From Rubellimicrobium mesophilum DSM 19309 (GTDB lineage Bacteria > Pseudomonadota > Alphaproteobacteria > Rhodobacterales > Rhodobacteraceae): a stretch of DNA of 54,834 nt. The stretch's first letter is position 1. Every line of letters starts with the position of its first letter. The stretch lies in NCBI RefSeq assembly GCF_000600335.2, contig NZ_KK088569.1, positions 1 through 54,834 of the forward strand, in the 5' to 3' direction. The notes beneath the pieces are model-generated. The model did no database searches, was not told where the DNA came from, and saw only the letters and a list, made by a program, of their open reading frames with translations. This document shows, one piece after another, positions 36,084 to 45,012 of this stretch. Made by a program: the position numbers and the translations under genes.

Positions 36084-37214
36084 ATGACCCTAGCCTACGA
36101 GAACCCTGGCCCCGTTGAGCGCGACTGGTCGGAGGCCATTTCACCCATCGAGGACATCCTTGCCGATGCCCGGGAGGGACGGATGGTCGTTCTGGTGGAC
36201 CACGAGGACCGCGAGAACGAGGGCGACGTGATCGTGCCTGCTCAGATGATCACGCCCGAGAAGATCAACTTCATGGCGCGCGAGTGCCGGGGGCTGATCT
36301 GCTTGGCCTTGACCGAGCGGCGGGTGGACGAGCTGGGCCTTCCCCTCATGGCGCAGCAGAACTCCTCGCGCCACGAGACCGCCTTCACCATCTCCATCGA
36401 GGCGCGCGAGGGCATCTCCACCGGCATCTCCGCCCACGACCGCGCCCACACCGTCACGGTGGCCATCGACGCCGCGCACGGAGCCCAGGACCTCGCCACC
36501 CCCGGCCATGTCTTCCCCCTGCGCGCCCGCGACGGCGGCGTCCTCGTCCGCGCCGGGCACACCGAGGCGGCGGTGGACATCGCGCGGCTCGCAGGCCTCA
36601 ACCCCTCGGGCGTCATCTGCGAGGTGATGAACGAGGACGGCACCATGGCCCGCCTGCCCGAGCTCATCGCCTTCGCCCAGAAGCACGGCCTCAAGGTCGG
36701 CACCATCTCGGACCTGATCGCCTACCGCCGCCGGCACGACAACCTCGTCAAGGTGCGCGAGGAGAGGACGATTCAGTCCGAGTTCGGCGGCGACTGGACG
36801 CTCCGCATCTACACCGACCAGATCCAGGGGGCCGAGCACATCGCGCTCCTCAAGGGCGACCTCTCGGGCGACGAGCCCGCCCTCGTTCGGATGCACGCCT
36901 TCGATCCCCTCCTCGACTTGGTGGGCACCGGGCCCCAGGGGCGCGCCCACGAGCTCCAGGACGCCATGCGCCTCATCGCCGCCGAGGGTCGCGGCGCCGT
37001 GGTCCTGCTGCGCGACCTTCACATGAAGCTCGCCCTCGAGCACGAGGTCTCTCCCCAGACCCTGCGCCAATACGGCCTCGGCGCCCAGATCCTCTCCTCG
37101 CTGGGCCTCCACCGGATCGTGCTCCTCTCCAACAGCCCCAAGCCCCGCGTCGTGGGGCTCGACGCCTATGGCATAGAAATCGTGGGCACCCGCCAGATCA
37201 CGGGGGGCGAATGA
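36084..37214 (+). CDS. ribB: 3,4-dihydroxy-2-butanone 4-phosphate synthase with degenerate GTP-cyclohydrolase half
   Basis: This 376-residue protein has an intact N-terminal RibB domain (about residues 20-225) that makes 3,4-dihydroxy-2-butanone 4-phosphate from ribulose 5-phosphate: VLVDHEDRENEGDVI, LICLALTERRVDELGL, FTISIEAREGISTGIS and RAGHTEAAVDIARLAG are all present. The C-terminal half resembles GTP cyclohydrolase II, but the three zinc cysteines are absent: where the family has the Cys cluster, this protein reads HAFDPLLDLVGTGPQGRAHE. So it is the RibBX-type variant, and a separate RibA is expected elsewhere. AGGAG precedes the ATG. Confidence 0.92.
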   Translation: MTLAYENPGPVERDWSEAISPIEDILADAREGRMVVLVDHEDRENEGDVIVPAQMITPEKINFMARECRGLICLALTERRVDELGLPLMAQQNSSRHETAFTISIEAREGISTGISAHDRAHTVTVAIDAAHGAQDLATPGHVFPLRARDGGVLVRAGHTEAAVDIARLAGLNPSGVICEVMNEDGTMARLPELIAFAQKHGLKVGTISDLIAYRRRHDNLVKVREERTIQSEFGGDWTLRIYTDQIQGAEHIALLKGDLSGDEPALVRMHAFDPLLDLVGTGPQGRAHELQDAMRLIAAEGRGAVVLLRDLHMKLALEHEVSPQTLRQYGLGAQILSSLGLHRIVLLSNSPKPRVVGLDAYGIEIVGTRQITGGE

Positions 37215-37735
37215 TGGCCGGTCCTCAGACCCAAGGCCTCGAACGTGGCCGCTTCGGCGACAAGCCCGCCAAGGTCCTGATCGTCGTCGCCCCTTACTAC
37301 CGCGAGATCGCCAACCAGCTCCTCCACGGCGCGCGGGCGGAGATCGAGGCCTGGGGCGCCACCCACGAGACCGCCGAGGTCCCCGGCGCCCTCGAGATCG
37401 CCCCCGCCATCGGCATGGCGGCCCGCCTTGGCGAGTTCCACGCCTTCGTCGCGCTGGGCTGCGTCATCCGGGGCGAGACGACCCATTACGACACCGTGGT
37501 CGAGGAGTCGGCCCATGGCATCACCCTCCTCGGCCTCCAGGGTCACTGCATCGGCAACGGCATCCTGACCGTCGAGAACGAGGAGCAGGCCCGCGTCCGC
37601 GCCGAGGCCTCTGGCCAGGACAAGGGCGGCGGCGCGGCGGCGGCGGCGCTCCACCTCCTGCAGCTCTCCCGCCGCTGGCAGCGCCCGGAGAAGAAGCTGG
37701 GCTTCCTTGGCGACCGTCTCGGGGCCGGCGAATGA
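37211..37735 (+). CDS. ribH: 6,7-dimethyl-8-ribityllumazine synthase
   Basis: The 174-residue enzyme condenses the RibB product with the RibD-pathway pyrimidine to form the lumazine precursor of riboflavin. Family motifs: VLIVVAPYYREIANQLLHGA, EVPGALEIAPAIGMAAR, FVALGCVIRGETTHYDTV and GILTVENEEQARVRA. The ATG at 37211 overlaps the ribB stop (ATGA) and the stop overlaps the nusB start, so ribB-ribH-nusB are translationally coupled. Slightly longer than the usual 155-160 residues because of an N-terminal extension. Confidence 0.95.
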   Translation: MMAGPQTQGLERGRFGDKPAKVLIVVAPYYREIANQLLHGARAEIEAWGATHETAEVPGALEIAPAIGMAARLGEFHAFVALGCVIRGETTHYDTVVEESAHGITLLGLQGHCIGNGILTVENEEQARVRAEASGQDKGGGAAAAALHLLQLSRRWQRPEKKLGFLGDRLGAGE

Positions 37736-38229
37736 GCGTCCCGCGCAAGGCCATCGACCCCAAGCTTCAGCGCAAGTCGGCGGCCCGCCTCTATGCCGTG
37801 CAGGCCCTCTTCCAGATGGAGGCCTCCGGCGCTCCCGTGGACCGCGTCGCCCGCGAGTTCGAGACGCACCGCTTCGGCGCGGAGCAGGACGGCGTGGAGA
37901 TGGCCGAGGGTCACGTGGACCTCTTCCGCAAGATCACCCTCGAGGCCGTCAACCACCAGGCGCGCATCGACCAGATGACCGACCGCGCGCTCGTGGCCAA
38001 GTGGCCCATCGACCGCATCGACCCCACGCTCCGCGCCCTCTTCCGCGCCGCCGGGGCCGAGCTGGTGGCGACCGACACGCCGCCGCGCGTGGTCATCACC
38101 GAATACGTCGACATCGCCGAGGCCTTCTTTCCTGAGGGCCGCGAGAAGGCCTTCGTCAACGCTGTGCTCGACCACATGGCCCGCGGGGCCCGGCCGCAGG
38201 CGTTCCCTGGGGAACCGCGGCGCTCTTAA
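37732..38229 (+). CDS. nusB: Transcription antitermination factor NusB
   Basis: The 165-residue protein is the all-helical NusB factor that binds boxA RNA with NusE in rRNA antitermination. Motifs include KSAARLYAVQALFQME near the N-terminus, WPIDRIDPTLRALFRAAGAEL in the middle and VVITEYVDIAEAFFPEGREKAFVNAVLD towards the end (read as two family blocks). Its overlap with ribH is the usual ribH-nusB arrangement. Confidence 0.93.
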   Translation: MSVPRKAIDPKLQRKSAARLYAVQALFQMEASGAPVDRVAREFETHRFGAEQDGVEMAEGHVDLFRKITLEAVNHQARIDQMTDRALVAKWPIDRIDPTLRALFRAAGAELVATDTPPRVVITEYVDIAEAFFPEGREKAFVNAVLDHMARGARPQAFPGEPRRS

Positions 38230-38291
38230 CCGCCTGTCAACCTGGGCTGGGCCATGATGGCCCGACTCGGATCGCGCGCGGGAGGTTGCGG

Positions 38292-38471
38292 ATGCTGTTC
38301 GTCATGGGTCTGGCCCTTGGGGCCGTCCTGATGGTCCTGGCCCAGCGGAGGGCCGAGACGATCCGCCTTCGCGTGGAGCGGCGCTGGGGCGACCACCGCC
38401 CCGTCTCGTGGGAGGGGTGGCGACGGGTCATGAACCGGGCTCGCCACGACCAACGGCGCGAGCCTTGTTGA
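38292..38471 (+). CDS. Small membrane protein, hypothetical
   Basis: A possible 59-residue protein with one hydrophobic helix (MLFVMGLALGAVLMVLAQ) and a very basic C-terminus. GGGAGG lies upstream of the ATG. Codon use is compatible with coding, but no family is recognised. It may be part of the nusB transcript. Confidence 0.4.
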   Translation: MLFVMGLALGAVLMVLAQRRAETIRLRVERRWGDHRPVSWEGWRRVMNRARHDQRREPC

Positions 38472-39290
38472 AGGATGCGGTGGCGGGAACCGCGGCAACC
38501 GTGTGGGTGACGTTTCCCGAGGACCTGTGCATACAGGTGGGCGTCAGGTAATCAGGCCTGGACCTGACCAGAGCCGACTCCCTCGGAGTCGTTATAGGCC
38601 ACTGGAATCGAACCCGTTCACGCGAGGGGCAGAAGCCCGCCAAGCCTGAAGGTAGGGTCCCTGGCCCCTACGCGCAAGGATGTCCCTAGGTGATTTTCAG
38701 GACACCTGGAGCACAGGCGAGACGACTTTCACCTTCATGGGCAAGACCCGATGGACTCATCCAGCCGAGCGCGACAGACATCGCGCCACCTTTGAAGACC
38801 ATCTCTTCAAGAACCGATGGAGAAGACTGAGCAGATAACCCCGAGGTGCTCCAAAGCTTCGGAATCGTCCCTCGTCGAGAAGCCAAGTGACAAGCACCGG
38901 CTGCCGCTCCCAAAACGTCTCTGCCGTCGACTTCCCTGGGAACCGGCCGCCCTCAGCCTTGTTCACCAGCCGCATACCCGCCCTCCAAACTCCGTCATCA
39001 GGGCATCAAGGACGACCGACCCATTCCTCCCAAGGCCCTGGCCGAGCCGCGCCGACCCGGAGGCAGGTCGAAGCGCTCCCGGTGCCTTGTCCCCCGTCCC
39101 GGACGCAACCTGCAGAACCGACCGTGGTTCGCGATTGTTCGCGCCGAGTCTGAGCCCGGATAAATCCGGATCGCTGCGGCACAGCGCAGCACATGGTCCG
39201 ACGCAAACCGGATTGCCGTGGAAGGGTCATTCCGATGCGTCTCGAGTCCCTCGCCCGTCCGCCCACCTCGCGCTGCCCGGCGCAGCGTCC
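38472..39290. other. 819-bp gap without a recognisable gene
   Basis: A perfect 7-bp hairpin CGACTCC-CTC-GGAGTCG at 38575-38591 is followed by TTATAGG. Codon use in all frames is poor. No RNA gene was identified. Confidence 0.5.
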
Positions 39291-39314
39291 TTGGCCGACA
39301 GCTTCCAGACCGAG

Positions 39315-39706
39315 ATGCCCAACCGGGGCGAGCCCAGCGCCATGATCCCCGAGGCCGACTTCCCGCACGTCCAGTCGGGCCACATGACCAACCTCGTCCC
39401 AACGGAGGCCGGCCGCACGCTCGCCGCCATCGAGGACACGGCCCCCAAATCCGCCCACCCCATCGATAGCGGGATCATGGGCGAGCCCGTGCCGGTCACC
39501 GTCACCGAGCCCGATCTTCACGCCATCGATTGCGCGCCCCACTTCGGTGTGAGCTTGGTCGCCCCGATCGAGGTGGGCGACGCGCCCGAAAACCTCGACG
39601 CGGTGACAGCGGCAGTCGGCCAACTCCACGGCATCCACAAGCTGCGCCTCGACGATCTCCTGACCAGGGTCGAACGAAGCCTGCAGGCCACGAGGCCTCC
39701 GGTCCC
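39315..39706 (+). pseudogene. Unrecognised coding-like fragment without a credible stop
   Basis: From about 39290 to 39700 one plus-strand frame has strong third-position GC and few rare codons, giving a sequence with MPNRGEPSAMIPEADFPHVQ, KSAHPIDSGIMGEPVPVTVT and LHGIHKLRLDDLLTRVERSL. I do not recognise the family. There is no stop before the frame enters ribD antisense, so it appears to be the front or an internal part of a gene cut off at its 3' side. The coordinates start at the first ATG of the coding-like part and stop just before ribD. Confidence is limited. Confidence 0.35.
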
Positions 39707-39710
39707 GCCC

Positions 39711-40786
39711 CTACCGCACCCACCGGCTCATCGCGTCGCCCCCCACGGCCCGCATCTCGGCAAGCCGCAACCGGGGCGCCTCCGCCAGTCGCCCGAGCTC
39801 CAACGGCCCCAGCATCGCTCGTCCTTCGGCGCCAAGAGCGAGACCGGCGTGGAAGACGACAAGCTCGTCCACGAGGCCGGCCTTCAGCAGCCCCGCCGCC
39901 ACCTGCCCACCCCCTCGCAGAGCACCCTGGTAAGGCCCTGCGCCGCCAGTGCGCCAAGCGCGGCCCGCAGGTCCAAGCCTTCCAGTCCCGCCGACACCGC
40001 CAAGCAGCGCGCTCCAACCGCCTCCCACGGCACGGCCGAGGCTCCCGCGCCATGCATCAGCCAGAGCGGCACGTCGCGCGCCGTCCGCGCAAGCTGCCCA
40101 TCGAGCGGCAGGTCGAGGCCCCGCGACAGCACCACCCGCACCGGTTGCGGACGACTCCCCATCCCACGCACCGTGAGCAGCGGGTCGTCCGCCCGCGCCG
40201 TCCCGCCGCCCACCATCACTGCATCGTGCCGCGCCCGCAGCGCCTGCACCGTCGCCCGCGCCTGCGGCCCCGTGATCCACTTGCTCTCGCCCGAGGCCGT
40301 CGCGATCCGTCCGTCCAGCGAGGCCGCGAGCTTCAGCGTCACGAAGGGCCGCCCCTCGGTCACACGCAGCAGGAACCCCGAGAGGTCTGCCTGGGCCTCT
40401 GCCTCGCGCAGCCCGACCATGACCTCGATCCCCGCCTCGCGCAGGATCGCGATCCCGCGCCCCGAGACGCGCGGATCGGGGTCGCCCGTCCCGACGACCA
40501 CCCGGGCCAGGCCCGCCGCCACAAGCGCCTCGGCGCAGGGCGGCGTCCGGCCGTGATGCGCACAGGGCTCCAGCGTGACATAGGCCGTCGCCCCGCGAAC
40601 GTCCTCCGCCTGCGCCAGAGCGCGCGCCTCGGCATGGGGCCGCCCCCCATCCGCCGTCCAGCCCCGCCCGAGCACGCGCCCGTCCCTCAGGATCACGCAG
40701 CCCACCGAGGGATTTGGCCAGACCCGCCCCCACCCCCGCCGTCCGAGCGCGAGCGCGAGCCCCATCCAGCGCTCGTCCTCGGTCAC
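39711..40786 (-). pseudogene. ribD: Riboflavin biosynthesis deaminase/reductase RibD, frameshifted (possible sequencing error)
   Basis: RibD deaminates and then reduces the pyrimidine intermediate of riboflavin synthesis. The deaminase half is clear (NPSVGCVILRDGRVLGRGW, HAEARAL, then the zinc motif EPCAHHGRTPPCAEAL) and so is the reductase half (FVTLKLAASLDGRIATASGE, SKWITG, DAVMVGGGTARADDP). At 39910-39914 the run of five C (G on the coding strand) is one base short; restoring it gives TRVLCEGGGQVAAGLLKAGL and about 359 residues. The GTG start at 40786 overlaps the nrdR stop (GTGA). Gene order nrdR-ribD is conserved in many bacteria. Confidence 0.9.
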
Positions 40787-41250
40787 GGTTCGTGCGTCTC
40801 GACGGGCCGCAGCTCCGCCATGAAGCGGTCGAAGTCGTCCACGGCCTGGAAGTTCTTGTACACGCTCGCGAACCGCACATAGGCGACCGTGTCGATCCGG
40901 GCGAGGCTCTCCATCACCAACTCGCCGATCTGCCGGGACGGGATGTCCGTGTCGCCCAGAGACTCCAGCCGCCGCACGATGCCCGAGACCATCTGCTCGA
41001 TCCGCTCGCCCTCGATGGGCCGCTTCTGCATCGCGATCCGCACCGACCTCTCCAGCTTCTCGCGGTCGAAGTCCTCGCGCCGACCGTTCGACTTGATGAC
41101 TACGAGGTCGCGGAGCTGCACCCTCTCGTAGGTCGTGAACCGTCCGCCGCAGGCCGCGCAGAACCGCCGCCGCCGGATCGAGGCATGGTCCTCGGCGGGT
41201 CGGGAATCCTTGACCTGCGTATCGACGTTTCCGCAAAACGGGCAGCGCAT
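40783..41250 (-). CDS. nrdR: Transcriptional repressor NrdR
   Basis: The 155-residue repressor of ribonucleotide reductase genes has the N-terminal zinc ribbon ([13 protein letters not shown] and [16 protein letters not shown]) and an ATP-cone domain ([20 protein letters not shown], then [20 protein letters not shown]). Length is typical. It is the first gene of the leftward nrdR-ribD pair and is translationally coupled to ribD. Confidence 0.95.
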   Translation of the reverse strand: MRCPFCGNVDTQVKDSRPAEDHASIRRRRFCAACGGRFTTYERVQLRDLVVIKSNGRREDFDREKLERSVRIAMQKRPIEGERIEQMVSGIVRRLESLGDTDIPSRQIGELVMESLARIDTVAYVRFASVYKNFQAVDDFDRFMAELRPVETHEP

Positions 41251-41377
41251 GGATTTGGGGTCTCCTGTCCTGCGCCGCACCATAGGAAGGGGCGCAGGGA
41301 TTGGGTAGCCATCCCGTCACGGCGCGGCCCCCGGGGTCGCCGCCAGGGCACACGACACCTCCGAGGCGGGCCCGGGG

Positions 41378-42997
41378 CTACTCCGCCGCCGAGACCGACC
41401 GGATCACGTCGTCGTTGGCGGGTGGCGGCAGGACCTCCGGCCCCTCTTCCCCCTCGACCTCCGCATCATGCGCCACGCCCAGCGACTTGCCGGTCCGAGC
41501 ACCCAGCGACTTCAGCTTCTCGACCTGCCCCACGAGGTTCCCTGCCCCGCGGGTGAGCTGCCCCATCGCCTTGTCATGGGCCTTTCGCGCGTCGTCGAGC
41601 GCGTTCCCCACGCGCGTGAAGCTTTCCAGGAAGGTGCTCAGCTTGTCGTAGAGCCTGCCGGCCCGGTCGGCGATCTGCTCCGCGTTCCGGTTCCGCTTCT
41701 CGACGTTCCACAGGTGCTTGACGGTCTTCAGCGCCATGAGCAGCGAGGTCGGATAGGCCAGCGCGACTCCCCGCTCCATCGCATAAGCGGCGATCTCGCC
41801 GTCATAGGCCCAGGCCGCGCTCACCGCCCCCTCGATGGGCATGAACAGCAGCACCCAGTCCACCGACCCGTCCACCATCCCGGCATAGTCGCGCGCCGCC
41901 AGCTCGTCCACGCGATCGCGCACGTTGCGGGCATGGAGCCGCAGGCAGCGCTCGCGCTCCTCCTCCGTCTCCGCCGCGATGGCATCCGCATAGGCCGAGA
42001 GCGACACCTTGCTGTCGATCACCAGCGCCTTGCCCCCGGGCATGTGGAGGATCACGTCCGGCCGCCGCCGGTCCCCTTCGTCGCCCGTACGGCTCGCCTG
42101 CACCTCGTAGTCCACGTCGCGCTTGTAGCCCATCAGCTCGAGGTAGCGCTCGAGCTGCGCCTCCCCCCAGGCGCCCTGCCGCTGCTTGTCGCCCTTGAGC
42201 GCGCGGGCGAGGTTCGCCGCGTCCTGGCTGACCGACTGCGCCTGCGCCGACAGCGCCCGGATCTGCTCGGCCAGCACCGCCCGGTCCTTGTCGGCCTCCT
42301 GATGGACCGCCCTGAGCTCGGTCTCGAACCGCCCCACCTGCTCGCGGAAGGGGTTCAGCAGCTCGGTCAGCTTCTGCTGGTTCAACTCCGAGAACTGACT
42401 TCCCGTCTCACGCAAGGTTCGGCTCGCAAGAGCCTGAAATTCCTTGGTCATCTCCTCTCGAATGGCCTTGAGGCCCTCGACCTCCCGCTCCGCCGAGGCG
42501 AGCCTCTCGTCCCGCTCCGTCTGGAGCGCTGCGTGGTCGGCCCGAAGCTTCCCGAGCTCCGCTTCCGCCGCCTGGAGCCTCTGCGCCACCAGGGCGGCGT
42601 CATCCCGCATCTGCTGCGCCACCCGCGCCCCGTCCTCGCGCAATTGCCGCGCCGCCGCCTCAAGCCGCTGCACGGCCTCGTCCGACTTGGCGCAGCGCGA
42701 TTCGGCCTCCGCATGGGCCGCCACGGCCTCGCGATGGCCCGACCGAAGGGCCTCCAGTTCCGCCCTGACCTCGGTCAGCAGCGCTTCGCGGTCCCGCACC
42801 AATTGGCCCTGCCCGTCGCCTTGCGCCCGCGCCACCTGCGCCTCGGCCCGCGCCTGCTCCAGTTCCCGCAGCCGCGCCATCCCCTCGGCCCGCAGCGCCG
42901 CGCACTCCACCTTGGCCGAGCGCGCCGCGAGAAGCCCCAGCACGGCAAGCAGGAGCAAGGCCGCGCAGGCCATCAGGGTCAGGGTCTGGGCGTCCAA
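41378..42997 (-). CDS. rmuC: DNA recombination protein RmuC
   Basis: The 539-residue protein has an N-terminal membrane-type helix (LTLMACAALLLLAVLGLLAA), a long coiled coil rich in Ala, Arg and Glu (about residues 25-260), and the RmuC nuclease-like domain with RRPDVILHMPGGKALVIDSK, VDWVLLFMPIEGAVSAAW and LAYPTSLLMALKTVKHLWN. RmuC limits inversion at short inverted repeats. The start is a TTG at 42997 with GAGGAGG seven bases upstream. It has its own transcription unit. Confidence 0.9.
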   Translation of the reverse strand: MDAQTLTLMACAALLLLAVLGLLAARSAKVECAALRAEGMARLRELEQARAEAQVARAQGDGQGQLVRDREALLTEVRAELEALRSGHREAVAAHAEAESRCAKSDEAVQRLEAAARQLREDGARVAQQMRDDAALVAQRLQAAEAELGKLRADHAALQTERDERLASAEREVEGLKAIREEMTKEFQALASRTLRETGSQFSELNQQKLTELLNPFREQVGRFETELRAVHQEADKDRAVLAEQIRALSAQAQSVSQDAANLARALKGDKQRQGAWGEAQLERYLELMGYKRDVDYEVQASRTGDEGDRRRPDVILHMPGGKALVIDSKVSLSAYADAIAAETEEERERCLRLHARNVRDRVDELAARDYAGMVDGSVDWVLLFMPIEGAVSAAWAYDGEIAAYAMERGVALAYPTSLLMALKTVKHLWNVEKRNRNAEQIADRAGRLYDKLSTFLESFTRVGNALDDARKAHDKAMGQLTRGAGNLVGQVEKLKSLGARTGKSLGVAHDAEVEGEEGPEVLPPPANDDVIRSVSAAE

Positions 42998-43111
42998 CAG
43001 GGCCTCCTCGGCAACACGCCGCCAAGGGTCGCGGTTCGGCGCCGGCCCGTCAAGCGCCCGGTGTCCGACCGCGGAGGCGCCGACGCGCGAAGGTCACCAC
43101 CCGCACCCCCC

Positions 43112-43423
43112 TCAGCACGACCGCCAGTCGCCCTCCGCGACGCGGGGGCGGAGCCGCGCTACGCACTGTCCCGAGACCTCGGCCCCCTCCTCCAGCATCG
43201 GCCGCATCCGGTCCAGCCAGGCCCAGAGCGCCGGCCTTGCCGTCGTCATCGCCTCCAGACTGTCCCACTCGCCGATCAGGCAGAACTCCCCATCTCCGGT
43301 CCGCACGAGGCTCATGCTTCGGAGCCCCTCCTCCATCTCGTGCCCCGGATCGTCGTTGGCCCTCAGGAACTCGGCCTCGAACTCCGGGCGAACCCGCGCC
43401 CGCACCACGTTGTACGCAACCAT
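43112..43423 (-). CDS. ABM-like small protein, paralogue 1
   Basis: A 103-residue protein of the dimeric alpha/beta-barrel (antibiotic biosynthesis monooxygenase) type. It begins MVAYNVVRARVRPEFEAEFL and has SLVRTGDGEFCLIGEWDSLE in the middle. Three paralogues follow in the same direction. It is the most divergent copy: its C-terminus lacks the DLG-x-TDP-SGE segment of the others. The 2-bp gap to the next gene implies co-transcription. Function unknown. Confidence 0.75.
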   Translation of the reverse strand: MVAYNVVRARVRPEFEAEFLRANDDPGHEMEEGLRSMSLVRTGDGEFCLIGEWDSLEAMTTARPALWAWLDRMRPMLEEGAEVSGQCVARLRPRVAEGDWRSC

Positions 43424-43425
43424 CG

Positions 43426-43785
43426 TCACCTCCCCAGCTCGGATGCCACTCCCACCCCCGTCGCCTCGCCCCGGAACGGCACCACCGGAGTCCGCTTGCG
43501 CGACACGATCTCGCCCGAAGCCGGGTCCGTCACGCCCAGGCCGGGCCCGAGGTCCTCCAGCATGTGCCGCATCTGGTCCAGCTCCGCGACCATCGGCCCC
43601 CGGCCCGCGACCAAGGCGTCCCGGCTGACCCATCGGGCGACGTAGCAGAAGTCGCGCTCTCCGGTCTGGACGAGCCAAGCGTCCAGCATTCCGGGGATGT
43701 CGGGATGCCCGGGATCGTTGAAGGCCAGGAACTCGGCCTCGAACCCCGGCCTCACGCGCATCCGCACCACGTTGCAGGCCTCCAT
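43426..43785 (-). CDS. ABM-like small protein, paralogue 2
   Basis: A 119-residue member of the same group, starting MEACNVVRMRVRPGFEAEFL, with AWLVQTGERDFCYVARWVS in place of the GEWDS block and a conserved C-terminal part (HMLEDLGPGLGVTDPASGEI). The ATG at 43785 is preceded by AGGAGGACTCCC on the minus strand. It is upstream of, and probably co-transcribed with, paralogue 1. No catalytic residues can be named. Confidence 0.8.
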   Translation of the reverse strand: MEACNVVRMRVRPGFEAEFLAFNDPGHPDIPGMLDAWLVQTGERDFCYVARWVSRDALVAGRGPMVAELDQMRHMLEDLGPGLGVTDPASGEIVSRKRTPVVPFRGEATGVGVASELGR

Positions 43786-44657
43786 GGGAGTCCTCCTCTG
43801 TCCGATCCGGCGCCAGCGACGGGGCCGATCCTACACCGGAATGGCGCTTCGGGACACCGAGTTGCGGCCCCGCCGAAGGGGCGCCACGACGCGCGGTCCG
43901 GTGCCTCGCCGGCCCAGACTGGAGGCCATCGAAGGCCGGCGCGGGCTGCGCTTCGGCGCCCGGGGCCGCTGGCCCCTTCAACGAGTCGCCGAACGCCCGC
44001 CACGGCACACCCGGCCACGCAACACCTCCTCCCGATAAATTTCGCTGAGATACCGTGAGCTTGTTCCTCGGGTGTTGCGTCGCGCCCGGGGGCACCGAAC
44101 GCCGCATTTACCATCCGTTAATCCCTGTCCGGCACTCTGATTCCCACGCGCGGAGTTGAGACCCTCGGGGACCTGGCAAGGCCCGCCCCACCGCTCGAGC
44201 CGACTTGGACCGGATGGCCGCACGGCGCCGTCCGGAGCCGGTCCAGAAGACAGGGAGGGGGTCCCGCGATGACTAAGTCCTTCCCCCCGGTCGGGGGCAG
44301 GGCGGCAACGATGGCTGGCGACGGGTCTCCGACCTCCGCCCCCTCGGCCCCGCCCTCCCTCGGAGCGCCCCGGGTGCTCAGCTCTTTACAGGACCGAGGA
44401 AGCCGGTCCCACCGGGATGACCGAACTGCCCCTGAGCGCGGCCAGCACGCTGGCGCGGCGCCCCGGCGGGAGGCCCCGGCCGCCGCGGGACGAGATCCCG
44501 CCCCCTTCGCGCCGGAGTGGCGTCCTGCGCAAAGCTTCGGTGGCTGCTCCCCATCGGCGGGGGGGAACGCACCGTTCGTCGCGAGGGCCGCCCTGATCGG
44601 GCGGCCCGCCGATGGCCGTCGTCCCGCGCCTCGCCGGACGCACGGCCCCGAACCGCC
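43786..44657. other. 872-bp gap inside the ABM-like array
   Basis: No convincing gene is seen; a 141-codon plus-strand frame from 44269 has a purine-rich stretch before it but low-complexity, shadow-like translation. An AT-rich spot at 44105-44119 reads TTTA-N7-TTAA, one mismatch from a CtrA box, and may belong to a promoter. Confidence 0.5.
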
Positions 44658-44990
44658 TCAGCCGGACCAGTACTCGCCCGGGAGCTCGGGATAGCGGCGC
44701 CTTGCTACGACCTCGCCCGAGATCGGCTCCAGGCAACCCTTTCCGTCGCCCAGGTCCTCCAGCATATGGCTCACCCGATCGAGCTCCCGGACGACGACCG
44801 GACCGGAGGTCGCCAGCGCCTCCAGGCTGTCCCACTGGCCCACGAAGCAGTAGGTCCGCTCGCCGGTCCTGACGAGGAGCGAGGTCCGAAGGCCATGCTC
44901 CACGTCATGCCCGGGGTTGTCGTTGATCCTGAGGAACTCCTCCTCGTATTCGGGCTTGACCCGCATCCGAATGACGTTGCACGCCTCCAT
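44658..44990 (-). CDS. ABM-like small protein, paralogue 3
   Basis: A 110-residue member starting MEACNVIRMRVKPEYEEEFL, with LVRTGERTYCFVGQWDSLEA and HMLEDLGDGKGCLEPISGEV. It is close to paralogues 2 and 4 in every block. The ATG at 44990 is preceded by GGGGAGGAGCCAG. It lies 22 bp after paralogue 4, so 4 and 3 form a pair. Confidence 0.82.
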   Translation of the reverse strand: MEACNVIRMRVKPEYEEEFLRINDNPGHDVEHGLRTSLLVRTGERTYCFVGQWDSLEALATSGPVVVRELDRVSHMLEDLGDGKGCLEPISGEVVARRRYPELPGEYWSG

Positions 44991-45012
44991 CTGGCTCCTC
45001 CCCTGTCGAAGG

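Noticed and set aside
38590..38640. tRNA-like T-arm (GGTTCGATTCC on the minus strand)
   Set aside because: The stem has a mismatch and no anticodon arm, acceptor stem or CCA can be built around it.
38817..40556. Long plus-strand frame across ribD
   Set aside because: The part after about 39700 is antisense to ribD, which has clear motifs on the minus strand. Only the 39290-39706 part has its own coding bias.
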